A DNA stretch of 40,217 bases from Bacillota bacterium (GCA_020063185.1 JAGUUY010000051.1:1-40217); one strand, 5' to 3'. Positions 17,304 through 26,388 are shown, counted from the stretch's first letter. The notes: generated by a model from the letters alone, not told the origin. Numbers and translations are program-made.

Positions 17304-18785
17304 CTGCCAGGTTTGTCAGAAATAACAAAAACCAGTCTTTCTTGCCGGCTTATCCAGCTAATCCGGGAAGCATGGGCACACAGCCTCTTTGCCGGCTGGC
17401 TGCGCAGGGAACCCTTCTGGGTGACCGGTACTTCCATGGTTATCCACACATTCCGGGAGCGGGTACTGCCCCCGTGGCTGCGGCCGACAGAGCCGGCAGG
17501 CGGGAGAACAGGGATTTCAGCCGGAAGCAGTCTGCCGGCCGTCGCCAACGGCGCCTGGTTATGCTTGCTGCCGCTCTGCGCTTACCCTCTAATCGATTAC
17601 GTCCTGCGGCTTGGAAAACCCGCGGGGGGCCTTGCCGGCACGTGGGACGATCTTTTTCTGCTTCTTTGCCTGACCGTCGTCGCCATACGCGTTTATGTCA
17701 GGGGGCTTTCGGCCTACCGTACCACCGACCTGCACCTGCCGCTTTTCGTCTACTTCGGCATGTTTTTGTTTTTGTTTTTTCTCCGCTCACCTGAAACCAA
17801 GGTTGGTATCGAAGGACTCCGGGTTTATCTTGAATACGCCCTGTGGTTCTTTGTCGGCTTAAACATCCCCGACAACAAACGCCAGGTTAAAACGTTCACC
17901 ACGTGCCTCATTTTGGTATGCGTAATTCTTGCCTTTCACGGCATCGCTCAGTACGTCGCCCGCGTCCCCATCCCCGCCAACTGGGTCGACCAGGCCGAAG
18001 CAGGAGTCCGCTCCCGCGCTTTTTCCGTGGTGGGCAGCCCGAACATCCTGGGCAGCCTGCTCGCCCTGGTCCTCCCGCTGAGTATTGCCGGCTTTTTGAA
18101 TTCCGGAACGTGGCGCCCGCGTATCGGTTATGCGGCAGCCACGCTGGCGCTCGGACTTTGCCTGTTTCTCACCTTTTCACGCGGCGCCTGGCTTGCAGCC
18201 TTTGCCGGCCTGGCGCTGTTCGCTTTGCTCAGCAATCCGAGGATGCTCTGGGCCGTGGCCGGCGTCGTTGTTGCCGCGCCGCTTGTTTCGCCGAGCATCG
18301 CGGGCCGGGTTCTCTATATGTTTTCCTCCGGCTACATTGTGTCCAGCGAACGTTCCGGCAGGATTGCCCGCTGGCAGGCAGCCATCGAGAAGGTCTCTCA
18401 GCACCCCTGGGTGGGTGAAGGCTTCGGCCGGTTTGGGGGGGCCGTTGCCACCCGCGCCATCCCCGGCAGCTTCTACGTCGATAATTTCTATTTGAAGACC
18501 GCCGCTGAAAGCGGCGTGCCCGGCCTTGCGGTCCTTATTTGGGTGCTCGTCTCGGCCTGGCGGGCAGGTTATCGCGTTTTTACCCTGCTGGCCCAACGCG
18601 CTGAAAAGACATTGGCCGCCGCGTTTTTAAGCGGGCTCACCGCCGTTTTAATCCACAACGTCGTGGAAAACATTTTTGAGGCCCCGCTCATGAGCACTTT
18701 CTTTTGGTTATTACTTGGTCTTCTGCTGGCAATGCCTCTCCTCGGTGAAAGTAACGAAAAATCAACCCGCAGTCCGGTTTCTTAA
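17304..18785 (+). CDS. O-antigen ligase/polymerase-like multi-TM protein
   Basis: Multi-TM protein; AFSVVGSPNILGSLLALVLPLSIA, LTFSRGAWLAAFAGL, HPWVGEGFGRFGG; start uncertain (in-frame CTG at 17304 has the best RBS spacing). Confidence 0.85.
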   Translation: MPGLSEITKTSLSCRLIQLIREAWAHSLFAGWLRREPFWVTGTSMVIHTFRERVLPPWLRPTEPAGGRTGISAGSSLPAVANGAWLCLLPLCAYPLIDYVLRLGKPAGGLAGTWDDLFLLLCLTVVAIRVYVRGLSAYRTTDLHLPLFVYFGMFLFLFFLRSPETKVGIEGLRVYLEYALWFFVGLNIPDNKRQVKTFTTCLILVCVILAFHGIAQYVARVPIPANWVDQAEAGVRSRAFSVVGSPNILGSLLALVLPLSIAGFLNSGTWRPRIGYAAATLALGLCLFLTFSRGAWLAAFAGLALFALLSNPRMLWAVAGVVVAAPLVSPSIAGRVLYMFSSGYIVSSERSGRIARWQAAIEKVSQHPWVGEGFGRFGGAVATRAIPGSFYVDNFYLKTAAESGVPGLAVLIWVLVSAWRAGYRVFTLLAQRAEKTLAAAFLSGLTAVLIHNVVENIFEAPLMSTFFWLLLGLLLAMPLLGESNEKSTRSPVS

Positions 18786-18854
18786 ATCCTTGGCGGCCGC
18801 CGGCGCCGACTATAACAGCGCGGGCCGACCTTATCCCGCAACTGATCCTGAAAC

Positions 18855-20033
18855 TCAGTGCCGGCCCCTATCCGGCTTGTACAAGAGGTCAACGACTAAA
18901 TCCGCATTTGCTTCGGCGCGTTCCTTAAGGCTGCGAACCCGCTCCTCAACTCGTGCGCGCGTGGCGCCGAGATTCTTCAGAAATTCCTGCGTGGTACGGT
19001 TTAAAACCACTTCGTTCACCTCGGCCAGGGGAATGGACGGCAAGCCGACCTGGTCCATAAACCGCCCTACTTTAGGATCATATACCAACCCGACAGCGGG
19101 TACGCCGAACAGGGCAGCGAAGATTAAAAAGTGCAGCCGCATTCCCATCCCGAAATCCAGGTGGGCCATCACAGCCATCAAATCGCGAAACCCCCTGATA
19201 TTTTCCAGAATTACCGCCGGTTGCCGCATGGTTTCCCGGACCTGACGGAGGACTTGGAGGTCGCTTGTCTGAAGAGGTATCAGTACCACTTGCCATCCCT
19301 GGGACCTTAATTGATCCGCAGTCCGCGCCACCGCGGCTACAGACGCCCACAGGCGCGGCCACGGTCTTAACGAAAGACCGAGCAGCGGACCGCGCCCCCC
19401 CGCGGCGTATGCTTCGCCGTTTCGCCCGCCGGCCTCGATACCGGTTACCGGCGTGCCGGCCGGCGGCCCTGTGTCTACGCCGGCGGCGGTAAGAAGTGCG
19501 CGTCCACGTTCCCGGTCGGCGGCTTCCACTTCGAGCCCCAGGACCGGATCGGTGGTCACAAACGCCCGCCGTATAACACCAAGGGTCCTCAACTCTTCCA
19601 GGGAGCCTTCGTCGCGGAGGGTAATGACGTCCGCCCGGTTCATCACCCGCCGGACCAGTTCCCTGCTGATACGGCGTTTTAAAGGTCCTATGCCTTGACC
19701 GTAAAGGCAAATTTTCCTGCCCAGCAGCCGGGCCATAATGATTATGCCGCCGTAGTAAAAGACGCTGCGAGGGCTGGTCACATCCTGAAACAAGCTCCCG
19801 CCGCCGCTTAAAAGAAGGTCTGCCCTTTTAAGTTCCCGCCAGATTAACCTGATGTCCCTGCGGGGGATGGCTTCCACCCCGAAATCCCGTGCCGTGTCCT
19901 CCGGCCGCTGGGATAAAACCGCTATTTCGAGTGCGGGTATCCTTTTCTTGAGCTGGGTGACGATGGCGAAAAGCATCGCTTCGTCGCCGCAATTGCCGAA
20001 GCCGTAATAACCGGAGATGACTATCCTGGGCAA
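18855..20033 (-). CDS. csaB: Polysaccharide pyruvyl transferase CsaB-like
   Basis: MPRIVISGYYGFGNCGDEAMLFAIV, LLSGGGSLFQDVTSPRSVFYYGGII, GMRLHFLIFAALFGVPAVGLVYDPKV. Confidence 0.93.
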   Translation of the reverse strand: MPRIVISGYYGFGNCGDEAMLFAIVTQLKKRIPALEIAVLSQRPEDTARDFGVEAIPRRDIRLIWRELKRADLLLSGGGSLFQDVTSPRSVFYYGGIIIMARLLGRKICLYGQGIGPLKRRISRELVRRVMNRADVITLRDEGSLEELRTLGVIRRAFVTTDPVLGLEVEAADRERGRALLTAAGVDTGPPAGTPVTGIEAGGRNGEAYAAGGRGPLLGLSLRPWPRLWASVAAVARTADQLRSQGWQVVLIPLQTSDLQVLRQVRETMRQPAVILENIRGFRDLMAVMAHLDFGMGMRLHFLIFAALFGVPAVGLVYDPKVGRFMDQVGLPSIPLAEVNEVVLNRTTQEFLKNLGATRARVEERVRSLKERAEANADLVVDLLYKPDRGRH

Positions 20034-20048
20034 TTTTTTCCCCTCACT

Positions 20049-20780
20049 TTAACGGCCGAAGAGCCTTACCCGGATAACAAAAAGGGCGAACAGGGGCAAG
20101 ACCAGCATCCTCCGCCAGCGCCACGGCTCTCGTAATAGCCTTCCCAACCATTCAAGCCCTAGACGCCGCATCCAAACGGGCGCCCGTTTTACGCGTCCGG
20201 CAACCACGTCAAAGCTGCCGCCTACACCTATGGCCACCAACGGGGCTAAGGTTTGGCGGTTTGCATGTATCCATCGTTCTTGCCGCGGGGCCCCTAGTCC
20301 GACAAAAAGAAGCTGCGGTGCTGCAGATTTGACCTTGGCGATCACCGCCGGTTCCTCTTCCGGTGAAAAATAACCATGGTGCGCGCCGACAATTCTTAAG
20401 CCCGGAAGGTCCTGCAAAAGGCGGGTTGCCGCACCTTCGGCGACACCCGGTCTACCCCCCAGCAAAAACACCCGCCATCCTTCAAAAACAGCCCGGCGGC
20501 AGATATGCAACATAAGATCGATTCCGGTTACTCTTTCGGGGACCCGAAGGCCGCTCAGCCGCAATGCCCACTGAAGGCCTATGCCGTCGACCGTAACCAG
20601 GGCCGCTTGCTCCAAAATCCGCCCCAGGTCTCGCTCGGTCTGGGCACGGTACAGGTATTCCGGGTTTAAAGTAACAACCTGGTGCATTCCTCCATGGGCG
20701 ATCAGTGCCGCAACCCGGACCGTTGCTTCCTGCGTAGTCACTGGGTCGATGTCGAACCCTAAGAACTTAAGACGATCCAT
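20049..20780 (-). CDS. WecG/TagA/CpsF family glycosyltransferase
   Basis: VTLNPEYLYRAQ, VTVDGIGLQWALRLSG, VFLLGGRPGVAEGAA, FVGLGAPRQERWIHANR, GVGGSFDVVAGRVKRAPVWMRRLGLEWLGRLLREPWRWRRM. Confidence 0.96.
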   Translation of the reverse strand: MDRLKFLGFDIDPVTTQEATVRVAALIAHGGMHQVVTLNPEYLYRAQTERDLGRILEQAALVTVDGIGLQWALRLSGLRVPERVTGIDLMLHICRRAVFEGWRVFLLGGRPGVAEGAATRLLQDLPGLRIVGAHHGYFSPEEEPAVIAKVKSAAPQLLFVGLGAPRQERWIHANRQTLAPLVAIGVGGSFDVVAGRVKRAPVWMRRLGLEWLGRLLREPWRWRRMLVLPLFALFVIRVRLFGR

Positions 20781-20796
20781 GAGCCTTAAATTTCGC

Positions 20797-20828
20797 TAAA
20801 AAAGCCGACTCTCCTCTCATAGCCGGCT
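20797..20828 (-). terminator. Terminator of the MarR-efflux operon
   Basis: Minus strand AGCCGGCT-loop-AGTCGGCT followed by TTTTTT. Confidence 0.65.
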
Positions 20829-20880
20829 AAAACTTATTTCCAGTACGTAACGTCCCACCAGTAGAATTCAAAATACTTCC

Positions 20881-22512
20881 TTAGCGGTCCTGTTCCGTTG
20901 CACCCACCGGATTAATCGAACCGACACCCCGCCGATCAGCCATGAAGCGTTCCTCCTCGCGCTTGCGCGCCGCTTCGATTCTGCCGCGTGTGAGGCCTAA
21001 AACAAGCGGGATAGCCGCCAGCGCCAGCACGGCGGCTATTATGAAGGCATCTCCAACCGCCAGTACCGCAGCCTGCTTGTGTACCATCCCGGCAAGCAGA
21101 CCGGGTGTCGCCCCATCGGCGGCAGCCGGTCCTATCACTGCGGACACACCCGCCACAACTTGGTTATAATGATAGGATCCAAGCGGTTCCAAAAGCCCTA
21201 CCGCTTCCGAAAGACGTTCCGTGTGGAACGCCGTTCGGTCAACGAGAACATAAGTCACCAGCGCAATACCGAAAGAAGCCGCCACCTGCCGCACCACGTT
21301 CATCATCGCCGAAGCCTGCGCGACCATGGGTCCCGGGACGGTATTCATACCGGCCGTCATCAGCGGCATCATCGAAAACCCTAAACCGACACTACGCAAA
21401 CTCAACAATACCTGCAGGTCGCGCACCGGTATATCCGCCGTAATGTTATGGAGGACATAAGTCATGACGCCCACTAAAGCCAACCCGCAAGAAGCCAAGA
21501 TCGCCGCGCCCAGTTTGTCGAACAGCTTTCCGGCTAAAGGCATGAGGGCTCCGGCGACCAGGGCTGCGGGCATGAGGATCAGACCCGTCTGCAGCGGCGA
21601 GTGTCCCTGAACACTTTGCGTAAACATCGGAACGATAAATATCCCGGTAAAAAGAGCGATCGCAGCCATACTTGAAGCCGCGAGGCTGAGAAGATATGTT
21701 GTATTCCGCAGCAGCCGAACATCCATAACCGGCTGGGGAACATGCAGCTCCCAAAAAAAGAAAAGTACAAAACCAAAAAAACCTACAACCAAAAAGGTTA
21801 CCGTGCTTTGCGCCGACCAACCCCAACTCTGCCCTTTGCTCAGCGCAAACAGAATTGCAAAACAAGCGCCGCTTATCAGAACAAGACCGATGTAGTCCAA
21901 CTTGAGCGCGCTAAGCCGAGGAGTCTCTTTCAAAAAAGCCAGTCCAAGCAAGACCGTAAAAAGACCAACCGGGAGGTTGATGTAAAAAATCAGCCGCCAG
22001 GAGAAATTGTCGACTAGATAACCGCCGAGCGTCGGTCCAATGGTCGGGGCAACCATCATGGTCAAGCCCCAAACACCCAAAGCCATCCCGATCTTTTCTT
22101 TAGGCCAGATCCGGTAAATATACGCCATGCTGATTGGGATCACCATCCCGCCCCCGATGGCTTGAAATCCCCGCGCCACAATGATCGAATCAGCGCTCCA
22201 GGACATACCGCATAGCATCGACGTGATCGTAAATAACACCAAGGAACCTAAGTAAATCGTTTTGTAGCCGAACCGGTCCGCGAGGTACCCCGATGCCGGG
22301 ATAACCATTCCCCCTACCAGCAGGTAAATGGTCAGCACCCATTGAATATGGTCGGTGGAGACGTTAAAAATGTTCATCATCCGGGGAAGGGCGACGTTGA
22401 CGATGCTGCCGTCCAAAACGCCCATGAACGTACCCAGGATTAGGACAAAAAGCGCTCCCCACGGAAGGCGGCCTGTTGGGTTATGCCCCTTTTCTGCTGA
22501 CTGGTGCGACAT
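20881..22512 (-). CDS. DHA2-family (EmrB/QacA) MFS drug efflux permease
   Basis: 14-TM-like; GTFMGVLDGSIVNVALPRMM, GYLADRFGYKTIYLGSLVLF. Confidence 0.94.
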   Translation of the reverse strand: MSHQSAEKGHNPTGRLPWGALFVLILGTFMGVLDGSIVNVALPRMMNIFNVSTDHIQWVLTIYLLVGGMVIPASGYLADRFGYKTIYLGSLVLFTITSMLCGMSWSADSIIVARGFQAIGGGMVIPISMAYIYRIWPKEKIGMALGVWGLTMMVAPTIGPTLGGYLVDNFSWRLIFYINLPVGLFTVLLGLAFLKETPRLSALKLDYIGLVLISGACFAILFALSKGQSWGWSAQSTVTFLVVGFFGFVLFFFWELHVPQPVMDVRLLRNTTYLLSLAASSMAAIALFTGIFIVPMFTQSVQGHSPLQTGLILMPAALVAGALMPLAGKLFDKLGAAILASCGLALVGVMTYVLHNITADIPVRDLQVLLSLRSVGLGFSMMPLMTAGMNTVPGPMVAQASAMMNVVRQVAASFGIALVTYVLVDRTAFHTERLSEAVGLLEPLGSYHYNQVVAGVSAVIGPAAADGATPGLLAGMVHKQAAVLAVGDAFIIAAVLALAAIPLVLGLTRGRIEAARKREEERFMADRRGVGSINPVGATEQDR

Positions 22513-22558
22513 TTCACCCTACCTCGAGTCGAATTCTTCGCCGGCCTCCAAAAATCGT

Positions 22559-23221
22559 TTACTCCCGCAGGTGAATACGCACCACCGCGCTCTGACCGAT
22601 CCTGAACGGCGCGCCGTCCGCGTTTTCAATGTGCACCTTTACCGGCACCCGTTGAGAGACCTTTACGAAACTGCCGCTTGTGGTCCGCGTGGGGAGGAGT
22701 GAAAATGTAGCCGCTACTGCGTCCGTAACCTCGCTGACCCGGCCTTCGAACTCTCGTTCGGGAATTCCGTCTACGGTGAAACTGACCCGCTGCCCCAGTT
22801 CAACTCTGGCTATTTTCTTCTCCTCAACGTTCACGGTTAGGTATACGTCACGTAAATCCACCAGCATCACCACCGGCTGGCCCGGCGCCACCACCTCGCC
22901 GGGACGGCTGAGCACCTTCAGCACCACCCCTGTTATAGGGGCCTTAACGAGGGTAAGATCGATGTTTCCTCCCGATGGAAGAGAGGGGTCGTCAACCCGG
23001 GCAATAATATCCCCGGCAGTGACACCGCGCCCTTCCAAGGCGCGCATCTCCAAAAGCCTGCCGCCTACTTGCGGGCCGGCTTTAAAAATTACCCCGTCAA
23101 GGTAAGCGTCCTCCGTACGGATGTAGTTGGCGTTGTTATACCAGTAGTAAAAAGTTAAAGCGGCTACGGTAACACACATCAGGACTAAAATCCCCAGGAA
23201 AACCCTTTTAGGCCCAGCCAT
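22559..23221 (-). CDS. HlyD/EmrA-type membrane fusion protein, short form
   Basis: N-terminal TM, YIRTEDAYLDGVIFKAGPQVGGRLLEM, VKAPITGVVLKVLSRPGEVVAPGQPVVMLVDL. Confidence 0.88.
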   Translation of the reverse strand: MAGPKRVFLGILVLMCVTVAALTFYYWYNNANYIRTEDAYLDGVIFKAGPQVGGRLLEMRALEGRGVTAGDIIARVDDPSLPSGGNIDLTLVKAPITGVVLKVLSRPGEVVAPGQPVVMLVDLRDVYLTVNVEEKKIARVELGQRVSFTVDGIPEREFEGRVSEVTDAVAATFSLLPTRTTSGSFVKVSQRVPVKVHIENADGAPFRIGQSAVVRIHLRE

Positions 23222-23303
23222 CTTTTTCTTCTGCCTCCACCTTTATTGGCGTGTACCTTCCTTGCCGATAAATTCGGCAGCGGGTTGGCTTACCCCGCCC
23301 ATA

Positions 23304-24632
23304 TCAACGTTGTTGGGCCGGGTCAAGCCGTATGTACTGATCCGTCACTTTTAGTCGCGTACCGCTTCGAATCTTATCCAGGCCGGAGACCACTACCTGA
23401 TCACCGGGGTCAAGCCCTTCCTTGATGATCGTATAACGCCCGTCGGACGGGCCTGTTTTGACTTTGCGCAGTACCGCCTTGTTTTCCAGGACGACGAATA
23501 CCGACATGGTCCCGTCCTCGGTAACGATAGCGCCGCAGGGGACCAGAAGATCTTCCGCCGCAATATTAAGGTCGGTCTCCGCAAACATGCCGGGTTTTAA
23601 TAAATGACCGGGGTTGGGGACGCAGACCTGTACACCGTAAGTCTTTGTACGCGGGTCCACCGCCGGACTGATCGTGCGGATTTGTCCCACAAAAGGCCCG
23701 GCCCCAAGTGCGGGAACCGTCACTTTTACCTCCTGCCCGGTCTTTAACTCGTTGACTTGCTGCTCCGATACCCCGCACTCGATTAGAACCTCGTCAATAT
23801 TAACAATGGTTACGGCCGGTGCCGCCGTAAAGGTCAACTCTCCGGGATCGACGTTCCGCGCGGAAACAATACCGTCTATGGGCGCAGTAAGAACCGTGTT
23901 TGCGGCGTTGGCCCGGGCTACCGCGAGGGCTGCCCGGGCCTGGTTAAGCTGTGCCGGTGCGACACGGTCTCTCTGGTCCACCGCCTGGTTGAGAGACGCC
24001 TCCGCTATTCTAAGCGCCCCGGAGGCGGTAACGTACGGCTGCTCGAACCGCGCTTCAAAATCCGCCTGGGCAATGGCTTCTTCGCGAAGCAACAGCTCCC
24101 CTCGTTCATAATTGGCCTTGGCCAAGTCAAAACTTTCCCGTGCCTGATCCAGTCCCGCCCTGGCCTTTTGTACCCCGAGATCCGCCTGCGCCGACCCGGC
24201 TTCCGCAACTCCTACCGCCGCTTCCGCCTGACTGAGCGCCGCCTCGATTTCCGGGGCGTCAAGGATAAGTACTATCTGACCTGCCTTGACTTCCTGGCCG
24301 ACCTCAACCGTTATTACTCCAACCCTTCCGGGGATTTTGGGCGACAGATTTACCTCTTCACTGGCTGCAACCTTCCCCGTAAGCAGGTTTCCGTAGCTGA
24401 GTCTCCCCGATTCAACCTTGGCCGCCGTTACGGGGATCCCAGCTTGGCCGACAGCCGGATTGCTGTTGCCGGCGCACCCTGCCGCTGCTACCGGGATGAG
24501 CAGGACCAGCAGCGCTAAAATACCGCCGCGCAACGGGCTCCATGACCATTTTTGCACTATGGGCGGCAGGGTTCCCGGGGAAGACGAGCCAACGCGCTTT
24601 ACGTTTTCCTTACCGAACCCGCGTGGTTTCAT
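23304..24632 (-). CDS. RND-type efflux periplasmic adaptor (HlyD family), putative lipoprotein
   Basis: Lipobox-like VAAAGC, coiled-coil hairpin, LTAPIDGIVSARNVDPGE, two lipoyl halves. Confidence 0.9.
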   Translation of the reverse strand: MKPRGFGKENVKRVGSSSPGTLPPIVQKWSWSPLRGGILALLVLLIPVAAAGCAGNSNPAVGQAGIPVTAAKVESGRLSYGNLLTGKVAASEEVNLSPKIPGRVGVITVEVGQEVKAGQIVLILDAPEIEAALSQAEAAVGVAEAGSAQADLGVQKARAGLDQARESFDLAKANYERGELLLREEAIAQADFEARFEQPYVTASGALRIAEASLNQAVDQRDRVAPAQLNQARAALAVARANAANTVLTAPIDGIVSARNVDPGELTFTAAPAVTIVNIDEVLIECGVSEQQVNELKTGQEVKVTVPALGAGPFVGQIRTISPAVDPRTKTYGVQVCVPNPGHLLKPGMFAETDLNIAAEDLLVPCGAIVTEDGTMSVFVVLENKAVLRKVKTGPSDGRYTIIKEGLDPGDQVVVSGLDKIRSGTRLKVTDQYIRLDPAQQR

Positions 24633-24650
24633 TTCAGATTCTCCCTCTTG

Positions 24651-25145
24651 CTACTCCTCTTCCTGGAGCTTCTCCAGGACGGTATTCATAATCCGGTCCA
24701 ACGTCCGAATCTCCTCCAGCGAGAACCCCGAAAAATAACGCCGGAACATTTCTTTTCGGGCCGCCTCCGCACACACCAGAACTTCTCTCGCCCTGGGGGT
24801 CAATTCCAGCCAGACCACACGGCGGTCCCTTTGGTCGCGGTAACGCACGACCAGTTGCGAACGGACCAGTTTGTTTGCCAGCACCGTAACCGCCGCCAGC
24901 GTGACCCCAAGCTCGGCCGCCACCTCGGAAACCGTCTTCTTGTTACTTTCACCGAGGGCACGTAAAAAATAGAAAGGCGCTCCGCCTACCGCCGCCGAAA
25001 GAGGAAGCGCGGCGTTGCGCGGGACCCCCGCTTTTGCCTTTGCAGGAATCCGGCCCTGGTCCGGAACAAAGGTTTTGCGCAGCCGGCGGGCGAAAAGGCG
25101 CATTACCTCTTCTACCTTGGCCAGACACGTATCAAGGTTTTCCAT
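24651..25145 (-). CDS. MarR family transcriptional regulator
   Basis: wHTH VSEVAAELGVTLAAVTVLANKLVRSQLVVRYRDQRDRRVVWLELTPRARE. Confidence 0.92.
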   Translation of the reverse strand: MENLDTCLAKVEEVMRLFARRLRKTFVPDQGRIPAKAKAGVPRNAALPLSAAVGGAPFYFLRALGESNKKTVSEVAAELGVTLAAVTVLANKLVRSQLVVRYRDQRDRRVVWLELTPRAREVLVCAEAARKEMFRRYFSGFSLEEIRTLDRIMNTVLEKLQEEE

Positions 25146-25166
25146 GCGTCACCCGTCAATAAAACT

Positions 25167-25194
25167 TTAACTAGTTAAGTATATTCATGAATAT
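25167..25194. promoter_or_regulatory. Two adjacent perfect palindromes upstream of marR (candidate operators)
   Basis: TTAACTAGTTAA 25167-25178 and ATATTCATGAATAT 25181-25194. Confidence 0.6.
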
Positions 25195-25244
25195 ATATTC
25201 CTGCTTATGGCGCGTCAAGTACCATTTCGCGTTATAACCGCCAA

Positions 25245-25271
25245 TCCAGCACTCAGAAATTGAGTGCTGGA
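25245..25271. repeat. Perfect 11-bp inverted repeat sharing the arms of the TIR elements
   Basis: TCCAGCACTCA-GAAAT-TGAGTGCTGGA. Confidence 0.8.
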
Positions 25272-25302
25272 CAAGAACGCCAGGAATATTTTTTCTTAAA
25301 CA

Positions 25303-25331
25303 TAAAAAAAGCCCTGTTTAAGCAGGGCTTT
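25303..25331 (-). terminator. Rho-independent terminator downstream of ctaB
   Basis: AAAGCCCTG-TTTAAG-CAGGGCTTT with T-rich tract on the minus strand. Confidence 0.8.
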
Positions 25332-25365
25332 CGGTTTAGGGAGCGTTTCTTACATTGAAAATCTT

Positions 25366-26274
25366 TTACCGCATCCAGGCGTCAATAAGCATACTAAAGA
25401 ACAGAATAAAAAGATATGGACTGGAAAATTTAAAGAGACGCCAGGCATTAGCCTGTGTGGGACGGCGGTAAATCAAGACGCTCAAGAAAACCGCCCCGGC
25501 GCCTAAAATCAAGGCTGTACCCCAGTACACCGGGCCCCAAACCCCGCAGTACCCGATCCAGAGCGATAACGCCACCATTAGAAGGACCGTTAAAATAAGG
25601 CAGTGCAAAGCCTTTCTTATATCCGTCACGACGGGCAGCATCGGTACCTGCACGCGGGCGTACTCCTCGCGGTAAAAAATAGCCAGGCTCCAGATATGGT
25701 TTGGAATCCAGAGTACCACCAACCCGGCGATTAAAACCGGCAGCAGTTCAAGCCTCCCGGTCACCGCCGTCCAGCCGAAAAGCGCGGGCAGCCCGCCTGA
25801 AAAACCGCCAAGAATAATGTTCCATGCACTTTTACGTTTTAGCCATAAACTGTAAATACCAACGTAACCTAACATGCCGCCGCACAAGCATATGCAAGCC
25901 ACCGGGTTCAGTGACCAGCCAAGCAATATCGCCGCCGCAAAGAGCAACAAACCCCAGTACAGCGCTCTTGCCGGCGGGTTGATACGCCCGGAGGGAATCG
26001 GCCGCCGACAGGTTCGAAGCATAGCCGCGTCCAGATCACGGTCAACGTAACAACTGACGGCGTTGGCGCCGGCGCAGGCAAGGGTTACCGCGGTAAGCGC
26101 CACCGTAAACAACTCCCAGGAAAAAGCGCCCGCGTTCGCCACCGCCAGGGGGACCACCGCCGTGAAGACTAATAAAAAGACCGAGCGCGGCTTGGTTACT
26201 TCTATATATGCCTTAACACTTTCCCAACGGCTCAGCGCCCTCTCCTGGGCTACCGATGCCATTCCTTGCGTCAA
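25366..26274 (-). CDS. ctaB: Protoheme IX farnesyltransferase (heme O synthase)
   Basis: UbiA-type prenyltransferase; YIEVTKPRSVFLLVFTAV, NAVSCYVDRDLDAAMLRTCRRPIPSG, WIPNHIWSLAIFYREEYARVQVPMLPVV. Confidence 0.93.
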   Translation of the reverse strand: MTQGMASVAQERALSRWESVKAYIEVTKPRSVFLLVFTAVVPLAVANAGAFSWELFTVALTAVTLACAGANAVSCYVDRDLDAAMLRTCRRPIPSGRINPPARALYWGLLLFAAAILLGWSLNPVACICLCGGMLGYVGIYSLWLKRKSAWNIILGGFSGGLPALFGWTAVTGRLELLPVLIAGLVVLWIPNHIWSLAIFYREEYARVQVPMLPVVTDIRKALHCLILTVLLMVALSLWIGYCGVWGPVYWGTALILGAGAVFLSVLIYRRPTQANAWRLFKFSSPYLFILFFSMLIDAWMR

Positions 26275-26332
26275 AACACCTCATCCTCCCTCTGAAAACA
26301 GTTCGAAGTCAGGCTCAAAAGGATTGACTTCG

Positions 26333-26388
26333 GGGTCGGTTCGAAGTTCTAAGTTGACCTTAAATTGATGAACCATCAGGGTCTGTTC
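26333..26388. repeat. GGGTCG-GTTCGAA-GTTCTAA-GTTGACC-19 nt-GGGTCT module
   Basis: GGGTCNGTTC at 26333 and 26379; GTT every 7 bp at 26339/26346/26353. Confidence 0.75.

Noticed and set aside
17434-17442. Single TTATCCACA DnaA box
   Set aside because: Isolated site inside coding sequence; expected by chance, unlike the cluster at 262-326
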